Shown: positions 1 to 14,029 of the stretch, one piece after another
Layout of the letters: each line of letters opens with the position of its first letter
How positions within the stretch are numbered: the stretch's first letter is position 1
Assembly: GCA_949130485.1 (NCBI GenBank)
Contig: OX422193.1
Span: 2,730,371-2,794,370, forward strand
Origin: Agelas oroides
Taxonomy: Eukaryota > Porifera > Demospongiae > Agelasida > Agelasidae
Length of the DNA: 64,000 nt
Reading direction: 5' to 3'
Notes under the pieces: model-generated
What the model was told of the DNA's origin: nothing
What the model saw: the letters and a program-made list of their open reading frames with translations, nothing else
Database searches by the model: none
Program-made: the position numbers and the translations under genes

Positions 1-3000
1 TACCTCACTCTACCACACTCTACCCTGGCTTCAGACGACTCTACTTCACTCCACCACACTCTACCGTGGTTCGACCCAACTCTACCTCACTCTATCACAC
101 TCTACCCTGACTCTACCTCACTCTGCCACACTCTACCCTCGCTTGACACGATTCTACCTCACTCCACCGCACTCTACCCTGGCTCGACCCGACTCTACCT
201 CACTCTACCACACTCTACACCGACTCTACCTCACTCTACCACTCTCTTCCATGACTCTACCTCACTCTAGCACACTCTACCCTGGCTCGACCAGACTCTA
301 CCTCACTCTACCACACTCTACCATGGCTCGACACGACTCTACCTCACTCTACCACACTCTACCCTGACTCTACCTCACTCTACCTCACTCTACCTTCAGT
401 CTACCTCACTCTACCACACTCTACCCTGGCTCGACCCGACTCTACCTCACTCTACCACACTCTACCCTGCCTCCACCCGACTCTACCTCACTCTACCACA
501 CCCTATTCTGGCTCGACCCGACTCTATCTCACTCTACCACACTCTATCCTGGCTCGACCCGACTCTACCTCACTCTACCACACTCTACCCTTGCTGCACC
601 CGACTCTACCTCACTCTACCACACTCTACCCCGACTCTACATCACTCTACCACACTCTACCCTTACTCTACCTCAATCTACCTCACCCTACCCTGGCTCA
701 ACCAGACTCTCTATCACACTACCACACTCTACCCTGCCTCCACCAGATTCTACCTCACTCTACCACACTCTACCCTGGCTCGACCCGACTCTACCTCACT
801 CTACCGCACTCTACCCTAGCTCGACCCTACTCTACCTCACTCTACCATACTCTACCATGGTTCGACCCGACTCTCCCTCACTCTACCACACTCTACCCTG
901 GCTCGACCCAACTCTCCCTCACTCTACCACACTCTACCCTAGCTCGACCCGACTCTACCTCACTCTACCACACTCTACCATGGCTCGACCCAACTCTACG
1001 TCACTCTACCATGCTCTACCCCGACTCTACCTCACTCTACCACACTCTACTCTTACTCTACCTTAATCTACCACACTCTACCCTTGCTCAACCCGACTCT
1101 CTATCACTCTACCACACTCTGCCCTGACTCGACCCGACTCTACCTCAATCTACCACACTCTACCCTGGCTCAACCCGACTCTCCATCACTCTACCACACT
1201 CTGCCCTGACTCGACCCGACTCTACCTCAATCTACCACACTCTACCCTGGGTCATCCGGACTCTACCTCACTCTACCACACTCTACCCTAGCTCGACCCG
1301 ACACTACCTCACTCTACCACACTCTACCATGGTTCGACCCAACTCTCCCTCACTCTACCACACTCTACACTGGCTCGACCCGACTCTACCTCACTCTACC
1401 ACGCTCTAAACCGACTCTACCTCACTCTACGACACCCTACCCTTACTATACTTCAATCTACCACAATCTACCCTGGCTCAACCCGACTCTACTTCACTCT
1501 ACCACCATCTAACCTGGCTCGACCCGACTCTCTTCCACACTCTACCTGACTCTACCTCACTCTAACACACTCTACCCCGACTCTACCTCACTCTACCACA
1601 ATCTACCCTGGCTCGACCCGACTCTACCTCAGTATACCACACTATACCCTGGCTCGACCCGACTCTACTTCACTCTACCACTCTCTACCCTGGCTCGACC
1701 CGACTCTACCTCATTCTATCACACACTACCCCGACTCTACATAAATCTACCCCACTCTACCCTGGCTCATCCCGACTCTACCTCACTCTAGCACACTCCA
1801 CCCTGGCTCGACCTGACTCTACCTCACTCTACCCCACTCTTCCCCGACTCTACCTCACTCTACCACACTCTAATCTGGCTCGACCCGACTCTACCTCACT
1901 CTACCACACTCTACCCTGGCTCGAGACGACTCTACCTCACTCCACCACACTCTACCGTGGCTCGAACAGACTCTACCTCACTCTACCATACTCTACCCTG
2001 ACTCTACCTCACTCTCCCACTCTCTATCCTGGCTCGACACGACTCTACCTCACTCTACCAAACTCTACCCTGGCTCGATCCGACTCTACCTCACTCTACC
2101 ACACTCTACCGTGGCTCGAACAGACTCTACCTCATGCTACCATACTCTACCCTGACTCTACCTCACTCTCCCACTCTCTATCCTGGCTCGACACGACTCT
2201 ACCTCACTCTACCACACTCTACCACACTCTACACCGACTCTACCTCACTCTACCACTCTCTTCCCCGACTCTACCTCACTCCACCACACTCTACCCTGGC
2301 TCGACCAGACACACCCTCACTCTACCACACTCTACCATGGCTCGACATGACTCTACCTCACTCTACCACACTCTACCCCGACTCTATATCACTCTACCTC
2401 ACTCTACCTTGACTCTACCTCACTCTACCACACTCTACCCTGGCTCGACACGACTCCACCTCACTCTACCACACTCTACCTTGGCCCCACCCGACTCTAC
2501 CTCACTCTACCACACTCTATTCTGGGTCGACGAGACCCTACCACACTCTCCCCTAGCTCGACCCGACTCTACCTCACTCTACCACGCTCTACCCCGACTC
2601 TACCTCAGTCTACCACACTCTACCCTTACTCTACCTAAATCTACCTCACTCTACCCTGGCTCTACCCGAGTCTACCTCACTCTACCACAATCTACCCTGA
2701 CTCTACCTCATTCTACAACCTTCTACCCTGGCTCGACCCAACTCTACCACACTCTACCCGACTATACCTCACGCTAATCCACTCTACCCCAACTCTACCT
2801 CACACTACCACACTCTACCCTGGCTCGAACTGGCTCCACCTCAGTCTACCACACTCTACCCTGGCTCGACCTGACTCTACCTCACTCTACCACACTCTAC
2901 CCTGGCTCAAGCCGACTCTACCTCACTCTACCACATTCTACCCTCGCTCGACCCGACTCTACCTCACTCTACCACACTCTACCCCGACTCTACCTCACTC

Positions 3001-6000
3001 TACCACACTCTACCCTGGCTCATCCCAACTCTAACTCACTCTACCACACTCTACCCTGGCTCGACCCGACTGTACCTCACTCTACCACACTCTACCCCGT
3101 CTCTACCTCACTTTACCACACTCCACCTTGGCTAGACCCGACTCTACCTCACTGTACCACACTCTACCCAGACTAGACCCGAATCTTCCTCACTCTCCAA
3201 CACTCCACACCGACTCTACCTCACTCTACCACTCTCTACCCTGGCTCAAACCGACTCTACCTCACTCTACCACATTGAACCCTGGCTCGACCCGACTCTA
3301 CCTCACTCTACCACACTCTACCACGACTCTATCTCACTCTACCACACTCTACCCTGGCTCGACCCGACACTACCTCATTCCACCACACTCTACCGTCGCT
3401 CAAACAGACTCTACCTCACTCTACCATACTCTACCCTGACTCTACCTCACTCTCCCACTCTCTATCCTGGCTCGACATGACTCTACCTCACTCTACCACA
3501 CCTTACCCTGGCTCGATCCGACTCTACCTCACTCTACCACACTCTACCACACTCTACACCGACTCTACCTCACTCTACCACACTCTACTTTGGCTCGACC
3601 AGACACACCCTCACTCTACCACACTCTACCATGGCTCGACACGACTCTACCTCACTCTACCACACTCTACCCCGACTCTATATCACTCTACCTCACTCTA
3701 CCTTGACTCTACCTCACTCTACCACACTCTAATCTGGCTCGACCCGACTCTACCTCACTCTACCGCACTCTACCCTGGCTCGACCTGACTCTACCTCACT
3801 CTACCACACTCTACCCTGGCTCAAGCCGAATCTACCTCACTCTACCACATTCTACCCTCGCTCGACCCGACTCTACCTCACTCTACCACACTCTACCCCA
3901 ACTCTACCTCACTCTACCACACTCTACCCTGGCTCATCCCAACTCTAACTCACTCTACCACACTCTACCCTGGCTCGACCCGACTGTACCTCACTCTACC
4001 ACACTCTACCCCGTCTCTACCTCACTTTACCACACTCCACCTTGGCTAGACCCGACTCTACCTCACTGTACCACACTCTACCCAGACTAGACCCGAATCT
4101 TCCTCACTCTCCAACACTCCACACCGACTCTACCTCACTCTACCACTCTCTACCCTGGCTCAAACCGACTCTACCTCACTCTACCACATTGAACCCTGGC
4201 TCGACCCGACTCTACCTCACTCTACCACACTCTGCCCTGGCTCGACCCGACTCTACCTCACCCTACCTCACTCTACCCGCTCTGCCCTCGCTTGACCCGA
4301 CTCTACCTCACTCTACCACACTCTAACACGACTCTATCTCACTCTACCACACTCTACCCTGGCTCGACCCGACACTACCTCACTCCACCACACTCTACCG
4401 TGGCTCAAACAGACTCTACCTCACTCTACCATACTCTACCCTGACTCTACCTCACTCTCCCACTCTCTATCCTGGCTCGACACGACTCTACCTCACTCTA
4501 CCACACTCTACCCCGACTCTATATCACTCTACCTCACTCTACCTTGACTCTACCTCACTCTACCACACTCTAATCTGGCTCGACCCGACTCTACCTCACT
4601 CTACCGCACTCTACTCTAGCTCGAGATGACTCTACCTCACTCCACCACACTCTACCGTGGCTCGAACAGACTCTACCTCACGCTACCATACTCTACCCTG
4701 ACTCTACCTCACTCTCCCACTCTCTATCTTGGCTCGACACGACTCTACCTCACTCTACCACACTCTACCACACTCTACACCGACTCTACCTCACTCTACC
4801 ACTCTCTTCCCCGACTCTACCTCACTCTGCCACACTCTACCCTGGCTCGACCAGACACACCCTCACTCTACCACACTCTGCCATGGCTCGACACGACTCT
4901 ACCTCACTCTACCACACTCTACCCCGACTCTATCTCTCTCTACCTCACTCTACCTTGACTCTACCTCACTCTACCACACTCTACCCTGGCTCTACCCGAG
5001 TCTACCTCACTCTACCACAATCTACCCTGACTCTACCTCATTCTACAACCTTCTACCTTGGCTCGACCCAACTCTACCACACTCTACCCGACTATACCTC
5101 ACGCTAACCCACTCTACCCCAACTCTACCTCACACTACCACACTCTACCCTGGCTCGAACTGGCTCCACCTCAGTCTACCACACTCTACCCTGGCTCGAC
5201 CTGACTCTACCTCACTCTACCACACTCTACCCTGGCTCAAGCCGACTCTACCTCACTCTACCACATTCTACCCTCGCTTGACCCGACTCTACCTCACTCT
5301 ACCACACTCTACCCCGACTCTACCTCACTCTACCACACTCTACCCCGTCTCTACCTCACTTTACCACACTCCACCTTGGCTAGACCCGACTCTACCTCAC
5401 TGTACCACACTCTACCCAGACTAGACCCGAATCTTCCTCACTCTCCAACACTCCACACCGACTCTACCTCACTCTACCACTCTCTATCCTGGCTCAAACC
5501 GACTCTACCTCACTCTACCACATTTAACCCTGGCTCGACCCGACTCTACCTCACTCTACCACACTCTACCCTGGCTCGACCCGACTGTACCTCACTCTAC
5601 CACACTCTACCCCGTCTCTACCTCACTTTACCACACTCCACCTTGGCTAGACCCGACTCTACCTCACTGTACCACACTCTACCCAGACTAGACCCGAATC
5701 TTCCTCACTCTCCAACACTCCACACCGACTCTACCTCACTCTACCACTCTCTATCCTGGCTCAAACCGACTCTACCTCACTCTACCACATTCAACCCTGG
5801 CTCGACCCGACTCTACCTCACTCTACCACACTCTGCCCTGGCTCGACCCGACTCTACCTCACCCTACCTCACTCTACCCGCTCTGCCCTCGCTTGACCCG
5901 ACTCTACCTCACTCTACCACACTCTACCACGACTCTATCTCACTCTACCACACTCTACCCTGGCTCGACCCGACACTACCTCACTCCACCACACTCTACC

Positions 6001-6737
6001 GTCGCTCAAACAGACTCTACCTCACTCTACCATACTCTACCCTGACTCTACCTCACTCTCCCACTCTCTATCCTGGCTCGACACGACTCTACCTCACTCT
6101 ACCACACCTTACCCTGGCTCGATCCGACTCTACCTCACTCTACCACACTCTACCACACTCTACACCGACTCTACCTCACTCTACCACACTCTACCCTGGC
6201 TCAACCCGACTCTCTATCACTCTACCACACTCTGCCCTGACTCGACCCGACTCTACCTCAATCTACCACACTCTACCCTGGCTCAACCCGACTCTCCATC
6301 ACTCTACCACACTCTGCCCTGACTCGACCCGACTCTACCTCAATCTACCACACTCTACCCTGGGTCGTCCGGACTCTACCTCACTCTACCACACTCTACC
6401 CTAGCTCGACCCGACACTACCTCACTCTACCACACTCTACCATGGTTCGACCCAACTCTCCCTCACTCTACCACACTCTACACTGGCTCGACCCGACTCT
6501 ACCTCACTCTACCACGCTCTAACCCGACTCTACCTCACTCTACGACACCCTACCCTTACTATACTTCAATCTACCACAATCTACCCTGGCTCAACCCGAC
6601 TCTACTTCAGTCTACCACCATCTAACCTGGCTCGACCCGACTCTCTTCCACACTCTACCTGACTCTACCTCACTCTAACACACTCTACCCCGACTCTACC
6701 TCACTCTACCACACTCTACCCTGGCTCAACCCGACTC
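1..6737 (+). repeat. About 7-kb higher-order repeat, copy 1 (5' truncated by window)
   Basis: The landmark CTTCAGACG at position 29 recurs at 6766, giving a period of 6737 bp. Between the landmarks, the order of variant units is the same as in the following copies: the TGACACGATTCTACC variant near 143, the CTTGCTGCACCC variant near 590, the TCATGCTACC variant near 2130 and the CTAGACCCGAATC variant near 3175. Copy 1 has its own changes, including a 267-bp local tandem duplication at about 5376-5909. The true left limit is outside the window. Matching is by eye over landmark variants, not by full alignment. Confidence 0.8.
5376..5909 (+). repeat. 267-bp local tandem duplication
   Basis: A block starting at the variant CTTGGCTAGACCC occurs at 5375 and again at 5642. 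The intervening variants (CCGAATCTTCC, CTCCAACACTCC, CTCTCTATCCTGG, the CATTTAACCC/CATTCAACCC position) repeat in the same order. 267 bp equals five 41-bp units plus two 31-bp units. This duplication is not at the corresponding place in the next higher-order copies, so it arose after they separated. The two halves differ at a few bases, for example CATTTAACCC against CATTCAACCC. Confidence 0.8.
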
Positions 6738-9700
6738 AACCTCACTCTACCACACTCTACCCTGGCTTCAGACGACTCTACCTCACTCCACCACACTCTA
6801 CCGTGGTTCGACCCAACTCTACCTCATTCTACCACACTCTACCCTGACTCTACCTCACTCTGCCACACTCTACCCTCGCTTGACACGATTCTACCTCACT
6901 CCACCGCACTCTACCCTGGCTCGACCCGACTCTACCTCACTCTACCACACTCTACACCGACTCTACCTTACTCTACCACTCTCTTCCATGACTCTACCTC
7001 ACTCTAGCACACTCTACCCTGGCTCGACCAGACTCTACCTCACTCTACCACACTCTACCATGGCTCGACACGACTCTACCTCACTCTACCACACTCTACC
7101 CTGACTCTACCTCACTCTACCTCACTCTACCTTCTGTCTACCTCACTCTACCACACTCTACCCTGGCTCGACCCGACTCTACCTCACTCTACCACACTCT
7201 ACCCTGCCTCCACCCGACTCTACCTCACTCTACCACACCCTATTCTGGCTCGACCCTACTCTACCTCACTCTACCACACTCTACCCTGGCTCGACCCGAC
7301 TCTACCTCACTCTACCACACTCTACCCTTGCTGCACCCGACTCTACCTCACTCTACCACACTCTACCCCGACTCTACATCACTCTACCACACTCTACCCT
7401 TACTCTACCTCAATCTACCTCACTCTACCCTGGCTCAACCAGACTCTCTATCACACTACCACACTCTACCCTGCCTCCACCAGATTCTACCTCACTCTAC
7501 CACACTCTACCCTGGCTCGACCCGACTCTACCTCACTCTACCGTACTCTACCCTAGCTCGACCCTACTCTACCTCACTCTACCATACTCTACCATGGTTC
7601 GACCCGACTCTCCCTCACTCTACCACACTCTACCCTGGCTCGACCCAACTCTCCCCTCACTCTACCACACTCTACCCTAGCTCGACCCGACTCTACCTCA
7701 CTCTACCACACTCTACCATGGCTCGACCCAACTCTACGTCACTCTACCATGCTCTACCCCGACTCTACCTCACTCTACCACACTCTACTCTTACTCTACC
7801 TTAATCTACCACACTCTACCCTTGCTCAACCCGACTCTCTATCACTCTACCACACTCTGCCCTGACTCGACCCGACTCTACCTCAATCTACCACACTCTA
7901 CCCTGGCTCAACCCGACTCTCCATCACTCTACCACACTCTGCCCTGACTCGACCCGACTCTACCTCAATCTACCACACTCTACCCTGGGTCGTCCGGACT
8001 CTACCTCACTCTACCACACTCTACCCTAGCTCGACCCGACACTACCTCACTCTACCACACTCTACCATGGTTCGACCCAACTCTCCCTCACTCTACCACA
8101 CTCTACACTGGCTCGACCCGACTCTACCTCACTCTACCACGCTCTAAACCGACTCTACCTCACTCTACGACACCCTACCCTTACTATACTTCAATCTACC
8201 ACAATCTACCCTGGCTCAACCCGACTCTACTTCACTCTACCACCATCTAACCTGGCTCGACCTGACTCTCTTCCACACTCTACCTGACTCTACCTCACTC
8301 TAACACACTCTACCCCGACTCTACCTCACTCTACCACAATCTACCCTGGCTCGACCCGACTCTACCTCAGTATACCACACTATACCCTGGCTCGACCCGA
8401 CTCTACTTCACTCTACCACTCTCTACCCTGGCTCGACCCGACTCTACCTCATTCTATCACACACTACCCCGACTCTACATAAATCTACCCCACTCTACCC
8501 TGGCTCATCCCGACTCTACCTCACTCTAGCACACACTACCCTGGCTCGACCCGACTCTCCATCACTCTACCACACTCTGCCCTGACTCGACCCGACTCTA
8601 CCTCAATCTACCACACTCTACCCTGGGTCATCCGGACTCTACCTCACTCTACCACACTCTACCCTAGCTCGACCCGACACTACCTCACTCTACCACACTC
8701 TACCATGGTTCGACCCAACTCTCCCTCACTCTACCACACTCTACACTGGCTCGACCCGACTCTACCTCACTCTACCACGCTCTAAACCGACTCTACCTCA
8801 CTCTACGACACCCTACCCTTACTATACTTCAATCTACCACAATCTACCCTGGCTCAACCCGACTCTACTTCACTCTACCACCATCTAACCTGGCTCGACC
8901 CGACTCTCTTCCACACTCTACCTGACTCTACCTCACTCTAACACACTCTACCCCGACTCTACCTCACTCTACCACAATCTACCCTGGCTCGACCCGACTC
9001 TACCTCAGTATACCACACTATACCCTGGCTCGACCCGACTCTACTTCACTCTACCACTCTCTACCCTGGCTCTACCCGACTCTACCTCATTCTATCACAC
9101 ACTACCCCGACTCTACATAAATCTACCCCACTCTACCCTGGCTCATCCCGACTCTACCTCACTCTAGCACACTCTACCCTGGCTCGACCCGACTCTACCT
9201 CACTCTACCCCACTCTTCCCCGACTCTACCTCACTCTACCACACTCTAATCTGGCTCGACCCGACTCTACCTCACTCTACCACACTCTACCCTGGCTCGA
9301 GACGACTCTACCTCACTCCACCACACTCTACCGTGGCTCGAACAGACTCTACCTCACTCTACCATACTCTACCCTGACTCTACCTCACTCTCCCACTCTC
9401 TATCCTGGCTCGACACGACTCTACCTCACTCTACCAAACTCTACCCTGGCTCGATCCGACTCTACCTCACTCTACCACACTCTACCGTGGCTCGAACAGA
9501 CTCTACCTCATGCTACCATACTCTACCCTGACTCTACCTCACTCTCCCACTCTCTATCCTGGCTCGACACGACTCTACCTCACTCTACCACACTCTACCA
9601 CACTCTACACCGACTCTACCTCACTCTACCACTCTCTTCCCCGACTCTACCTCACTCCACCACACTCTACCCTGGCTCGACCAGACACACCCTCACTCTA

Positions 9701-12700
9701 CCACACTCTACCATGGCTCGACATGACTCTACCTCACTCTACCACACTCTACCCCGACTCTATATCACTCTACCTCACTCTACCTTGACTCTACCTCACT
9801 CTACCACACTCTACCCTGGCTCGACACGACTCCACCTCACTCTACCACACTCTACCCTGGCTCGAACCGACTCTACCTCACTCTACCACACTCTACCCCG
9901 ACTCTACCTCAGTCTACCACACTCTACCCTTACTCTACCTAAATCTACCTCACTCTACCCTGGCTCTACCCGAGTCTACCTCACTCTACCACAATCTACC
10001 CTGACTCTACCTCATTCTACAACCTTCTACCCTGGCTCGACCCAACTCTACCACACTCTACCCGACTATACCTCACGCTAATCCACTCTACCCCAACTCT
10101 ACCTCACACTACCACACTCTACCCTGGCTCGAACTGGCTCCACCTCAGTCTACCACACTCTACCCTGGCTCGACCTGACTCTACCTCACTCTACCACACT
10201 CTACCCTGGCTCAAGCCGACTCTACCTCACTCTACCACATTCTACCCTCGCTCGACCCGACTCTACCTCACTCTACCACACTCTACCCCGACTCTACCTC
10301 ACTCTACCACACTCTACCCTGGCTCATCCCAACTCTAACTCACTCTACCACACTCTACCCTGGCTCGACCCGACTGTACCTCACTCTACCACACTCTACC
10401 CCGTCTCTACCTCACTTTACCACACTCCACCTTGGCTAGACCCGACTCTACCTCACTGTACCACACTCTACCCAGACTAGACCCGAATCTTCCTCACTCT
10501 CCAACACTCCACACCGACTCTACCTCACTCTACCACTCTCTACCCTGGCTCAAACCGACTCTACCTCACTCTACCACATTGAACCCTGGCTCGACCCGAC
10601 TCTACCTCACTCTACCACACTCTGCCCTGGCTCGACCCGACTCTACCTCACCCTACCTCACTCTACCCGCTCTGCCCTCGCTTGACCCGACTCTACCTCA
10701 CTCTACCACACTCTACCACGACTCTATCTCACTCTACCACACTCTACCCTGGCTCGACCCGACACTACCTCACTCCACCACACTCTACCGTGGCTCAAAC
10801 AGACTCTACCTCACTCTACCATACTCTACCCTGACTCTACCTCACTCTCCCACTCTCTATCCTGGCTCGACACGACTCTACCTCACTCTACCACACCTTA
10901 CCCTGGCTCGATCCGACTCTACCTCACTCTACCACACTCTACCACACTCTACACCGACTCTACCTCACTCTACCACACTCTACTTTGGCTCGACCAGACA
11001 CACCCTCACTCTACCACACTCTACCATGGCTCGACACGACTCTACCTCACTCTACCACACTCTACCCCGACTCTATATCACTCTACCTCACTCTACCTTG
11101 ACTCTACCTCACTCTACCACACTCTAATCTGGCTCGACCCGACTCTACCTCACTCTACCGCACTCTACCCTGGCTCGACCTGACTCTACCTCACTCTACC
11201 ACACTCTACCCTGGCTCAAGCCGACTCTACCTCACTCTACCACATTCTACCCTCGCTCGACCCGACTCTACCTCACTCTACCACACTCTACCCCAACTCT
11301 ACCTCACTCTACCACACTCTACCCTGGCTCATCCCAACTCTAACTCACTCTACCACACTCTACCCTGGCTCGACCCGACTGTACCTCACTCTACCACACT
11401 CTACCCCGTCTCTACCTCACTTTACCACACTCCACCTTGGCTAGACCCGACTCTACCTCACTGTACCACACTCTACCCAGACTAGACCCGAATCTTCCTC
11501 ACTCTCCAACACTCCACACCGACTCTACCTCACTCTACCACTCTCTACCCTGGCTCAAACCGACTCTACCTCACTCTACCACATTGAACCCTGGCTCGAC
11601 CCGACTCTACCTCACTCTACCACACTCTGCCCTGGCTCGACCCGACTCTACCTCACCCTACCTCACTCTACCCGCTCTGCCCTCGCTTGACCCGACTCTA
11701 CCTCACTCTACCACACTCTAACACGACTCTATCTCACTCTACCACACTCTACCCTGGCTCGACCCGACACTACCTCACTCCACCACACTCTACCGTGGCT
11801 CAAACAGACTCTACCTCACTCTACCATACTCTACCCTGACTCTACCTCACTCTCCCACTCTCTATCCTGGCTCGACACGACTCTACCTCACTCTCCCACA
11901 CCTTACCCTGGCTCGATCCGACTCTACCTCACTCTACCACACTCTACCACACTCTACACCGACTCTACCTCACTCTACCACACTCTACCCTGGCTCGACC
12001 AGACACACCCTCACTCTACCACACTCTACCCCGACTCTATATCACTCTACCTCACTCTACCTTGACTCTACCTCACTCTACCACACTCTAATCTGGCTCG
12101 ACCCGACTCTACCTCACTCTACCGCACTCTACTCTAGCTCGAGATGACTCTACCTCACTCCACCACACTCTACCGTGGCTCGAACAGACTCTACCTCACG
12201 CTACCATACTCTACCCTGACTCTACCTCACTCTCCCACTCTCTATCCTGGCTCGACACGACTCTACCTCACTCTACCACACTCTACCACACTCTACACCG
12301 ACTCTACCTCACTCTACCACTCTCTTCCCCGACTCTACCTCACTCTGCCACACTCTACCCTGGCTCGACCAGACACACCCTCACTCTACCACACTCTGCC
12401 ATGGCTCGACACGACTCTACCTCACTCTACCACACTCTACCCCGACTCTACCTCTCTCTACCTCACTCTACCTTGACTCTACCTCACTCTACCACACTCT
12501 ACCCTGGCTCTACCCGAGTCTACCTCACTCTACCACAATCTACCCTGACTCTACCTCATTCTACAACCTTCTACCCTGGCTCGACCCAACTCTACCACAC
12601 TCTACCCGACTATACCTCACGCTAACCCACTCTACCCCAACTCTACCTCACACTACCACACTCTACCCTGGCTCGAACTGGCTCCACCTCAGTCTACCAC

Positions 12701-14029
12701 ACTCTACCCTGGCTCGACCTGACTCTACCTCACTCTACCACACTCTACCCTGGCTCAAGCCGACTCTACCTCACTCTACCACATTCTACCCTCGCTCGAC
12801 CCGACTCTACCTCACTCTACCACACTCTACCCCGACTCTACCTCACTCTACCACACTCTACCCTGGCTCGACCCGACTGTACCTCACTCTACCACACTCT
12901 ACCCCGTCTCTACCTCACTTTACCACACTCCACCTTGGCTAGACCCGACTCTACCTCACTGTACCACACTCTACCCAGACTAGACCCGAATCTTCCTCAC
13001 TCTTCAACACTCCACACCGACTCTACCTCACTCTACCACTCTCTATCCTGGCTCAAACCGACTCTACCTCACTCTACCACATTCAACCCTGGCTCGACCC
13101 GACTCTACCTCACTCTACCACACTCTGCCCTGGCTCGACCCGACTCTACCTCACCCTACCTCACTCTACCCGCTCTGCCCTCGCTTGACCCGACTCTACC
13201 TCACTCTACCACACTCTACCACGACTCTATCTCACTCTACCACACTCTACCCTGGCTCGACCCGACACTACCTCACTCCACCACACTCTACCGTCGCTCG
13301 AACAGACTCTACCTCACTCTACCATACTCTACCCTGACTCTACCTCACTCTCCCACTCTCTATCCTGTCTCGACACGACTCTACCTCACTCTACCACACC
13401 TTACCCTGGCTCGATCCGACTCTACCTCACTCTACCACACTCTACCACACTCTACACCGACTCTACCTCACTCTACCACACTCTACCCTGGCTCAACCCG
13501 ACTCTCTATCACTCTACCACACTCTGCCCTGACTCGACCCGACTCTACCTCAATCTACCACACTCTACCCTGGCTCAACCCGACTCTCCATCACTCTACC
13601 ACACTCTGCCCTGACTCGACCCGACTCTACCTCAATCTACCACACTCTACCCTGGGTCGCCCGGACTCTACCTCACTCTACCACACTCTACCCTAGCTCG
13701 ACCCGACACTACCTCACTCTACCACACTCTACCATGGTTCGACCCTACTCTCCCTCACTCTACCACACTCTACACTGGCTCAACCCGACACTACCTCACT
13801 CTACCACGCTCTAACCCGACTCTACCTCACTCTACGACACCCTACCCTTACTATACTTCAATCTACCACAATCTACCCTGGCTCAACCCGACTCTACTTC
13901 ACTCTACCACCATCTAACCTGGCTCGACCCGACTCTCTTCCACACTCTACCTGACTCTACCTCACTCTAACACACTCTACCCCGACTCTACCTCACTCTA
14001 CCACACTCTACCCTGGCTCAACCCGACTC
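6738..14029 (+). repeat. About 7-kb higher-order repeat, copy 2
   Basis: Landmark CTTCAGACG at 6766, next at 14058, so 7292 bp. Relative to copy 1 it carries three readable changes. One is a single extra C near 7654, a rare change that is not a multiple of the unit. The second is a 638-bp internal tandem duplication in about 7.9-9.18 kb. The third is a 72-bp loss (one 41-bp plus one 31-bp unit) in the region corresponding to 2480-2600 of copy 1. These account for much of the length difference between copies. Confidence 0.8.
7904..9180 (+). repeat. 638-bp local tandem duplication in copy 2
   Basis: The variant TACCATGGTTCGACCC occurs at 8063 and 8701, an offset of 638. The unusual flanking variants (CATCCGGAC/CGTCCGGAC, CTACACTGG, CTCTACGACACCC, CACCATCTAACC, CAGTATACC, ACATAAATC) follow in the same order in both halves. 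At the join near 8541-8560 a chimeric unit reads GGCTCGACCCGACTCTCCATC, where the source unit has GGCTCAACCCG before CTCCATC. That is the mark expected of unequal exchange. Copies 1 and 3 have only one such block. Confidence 0.8.
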
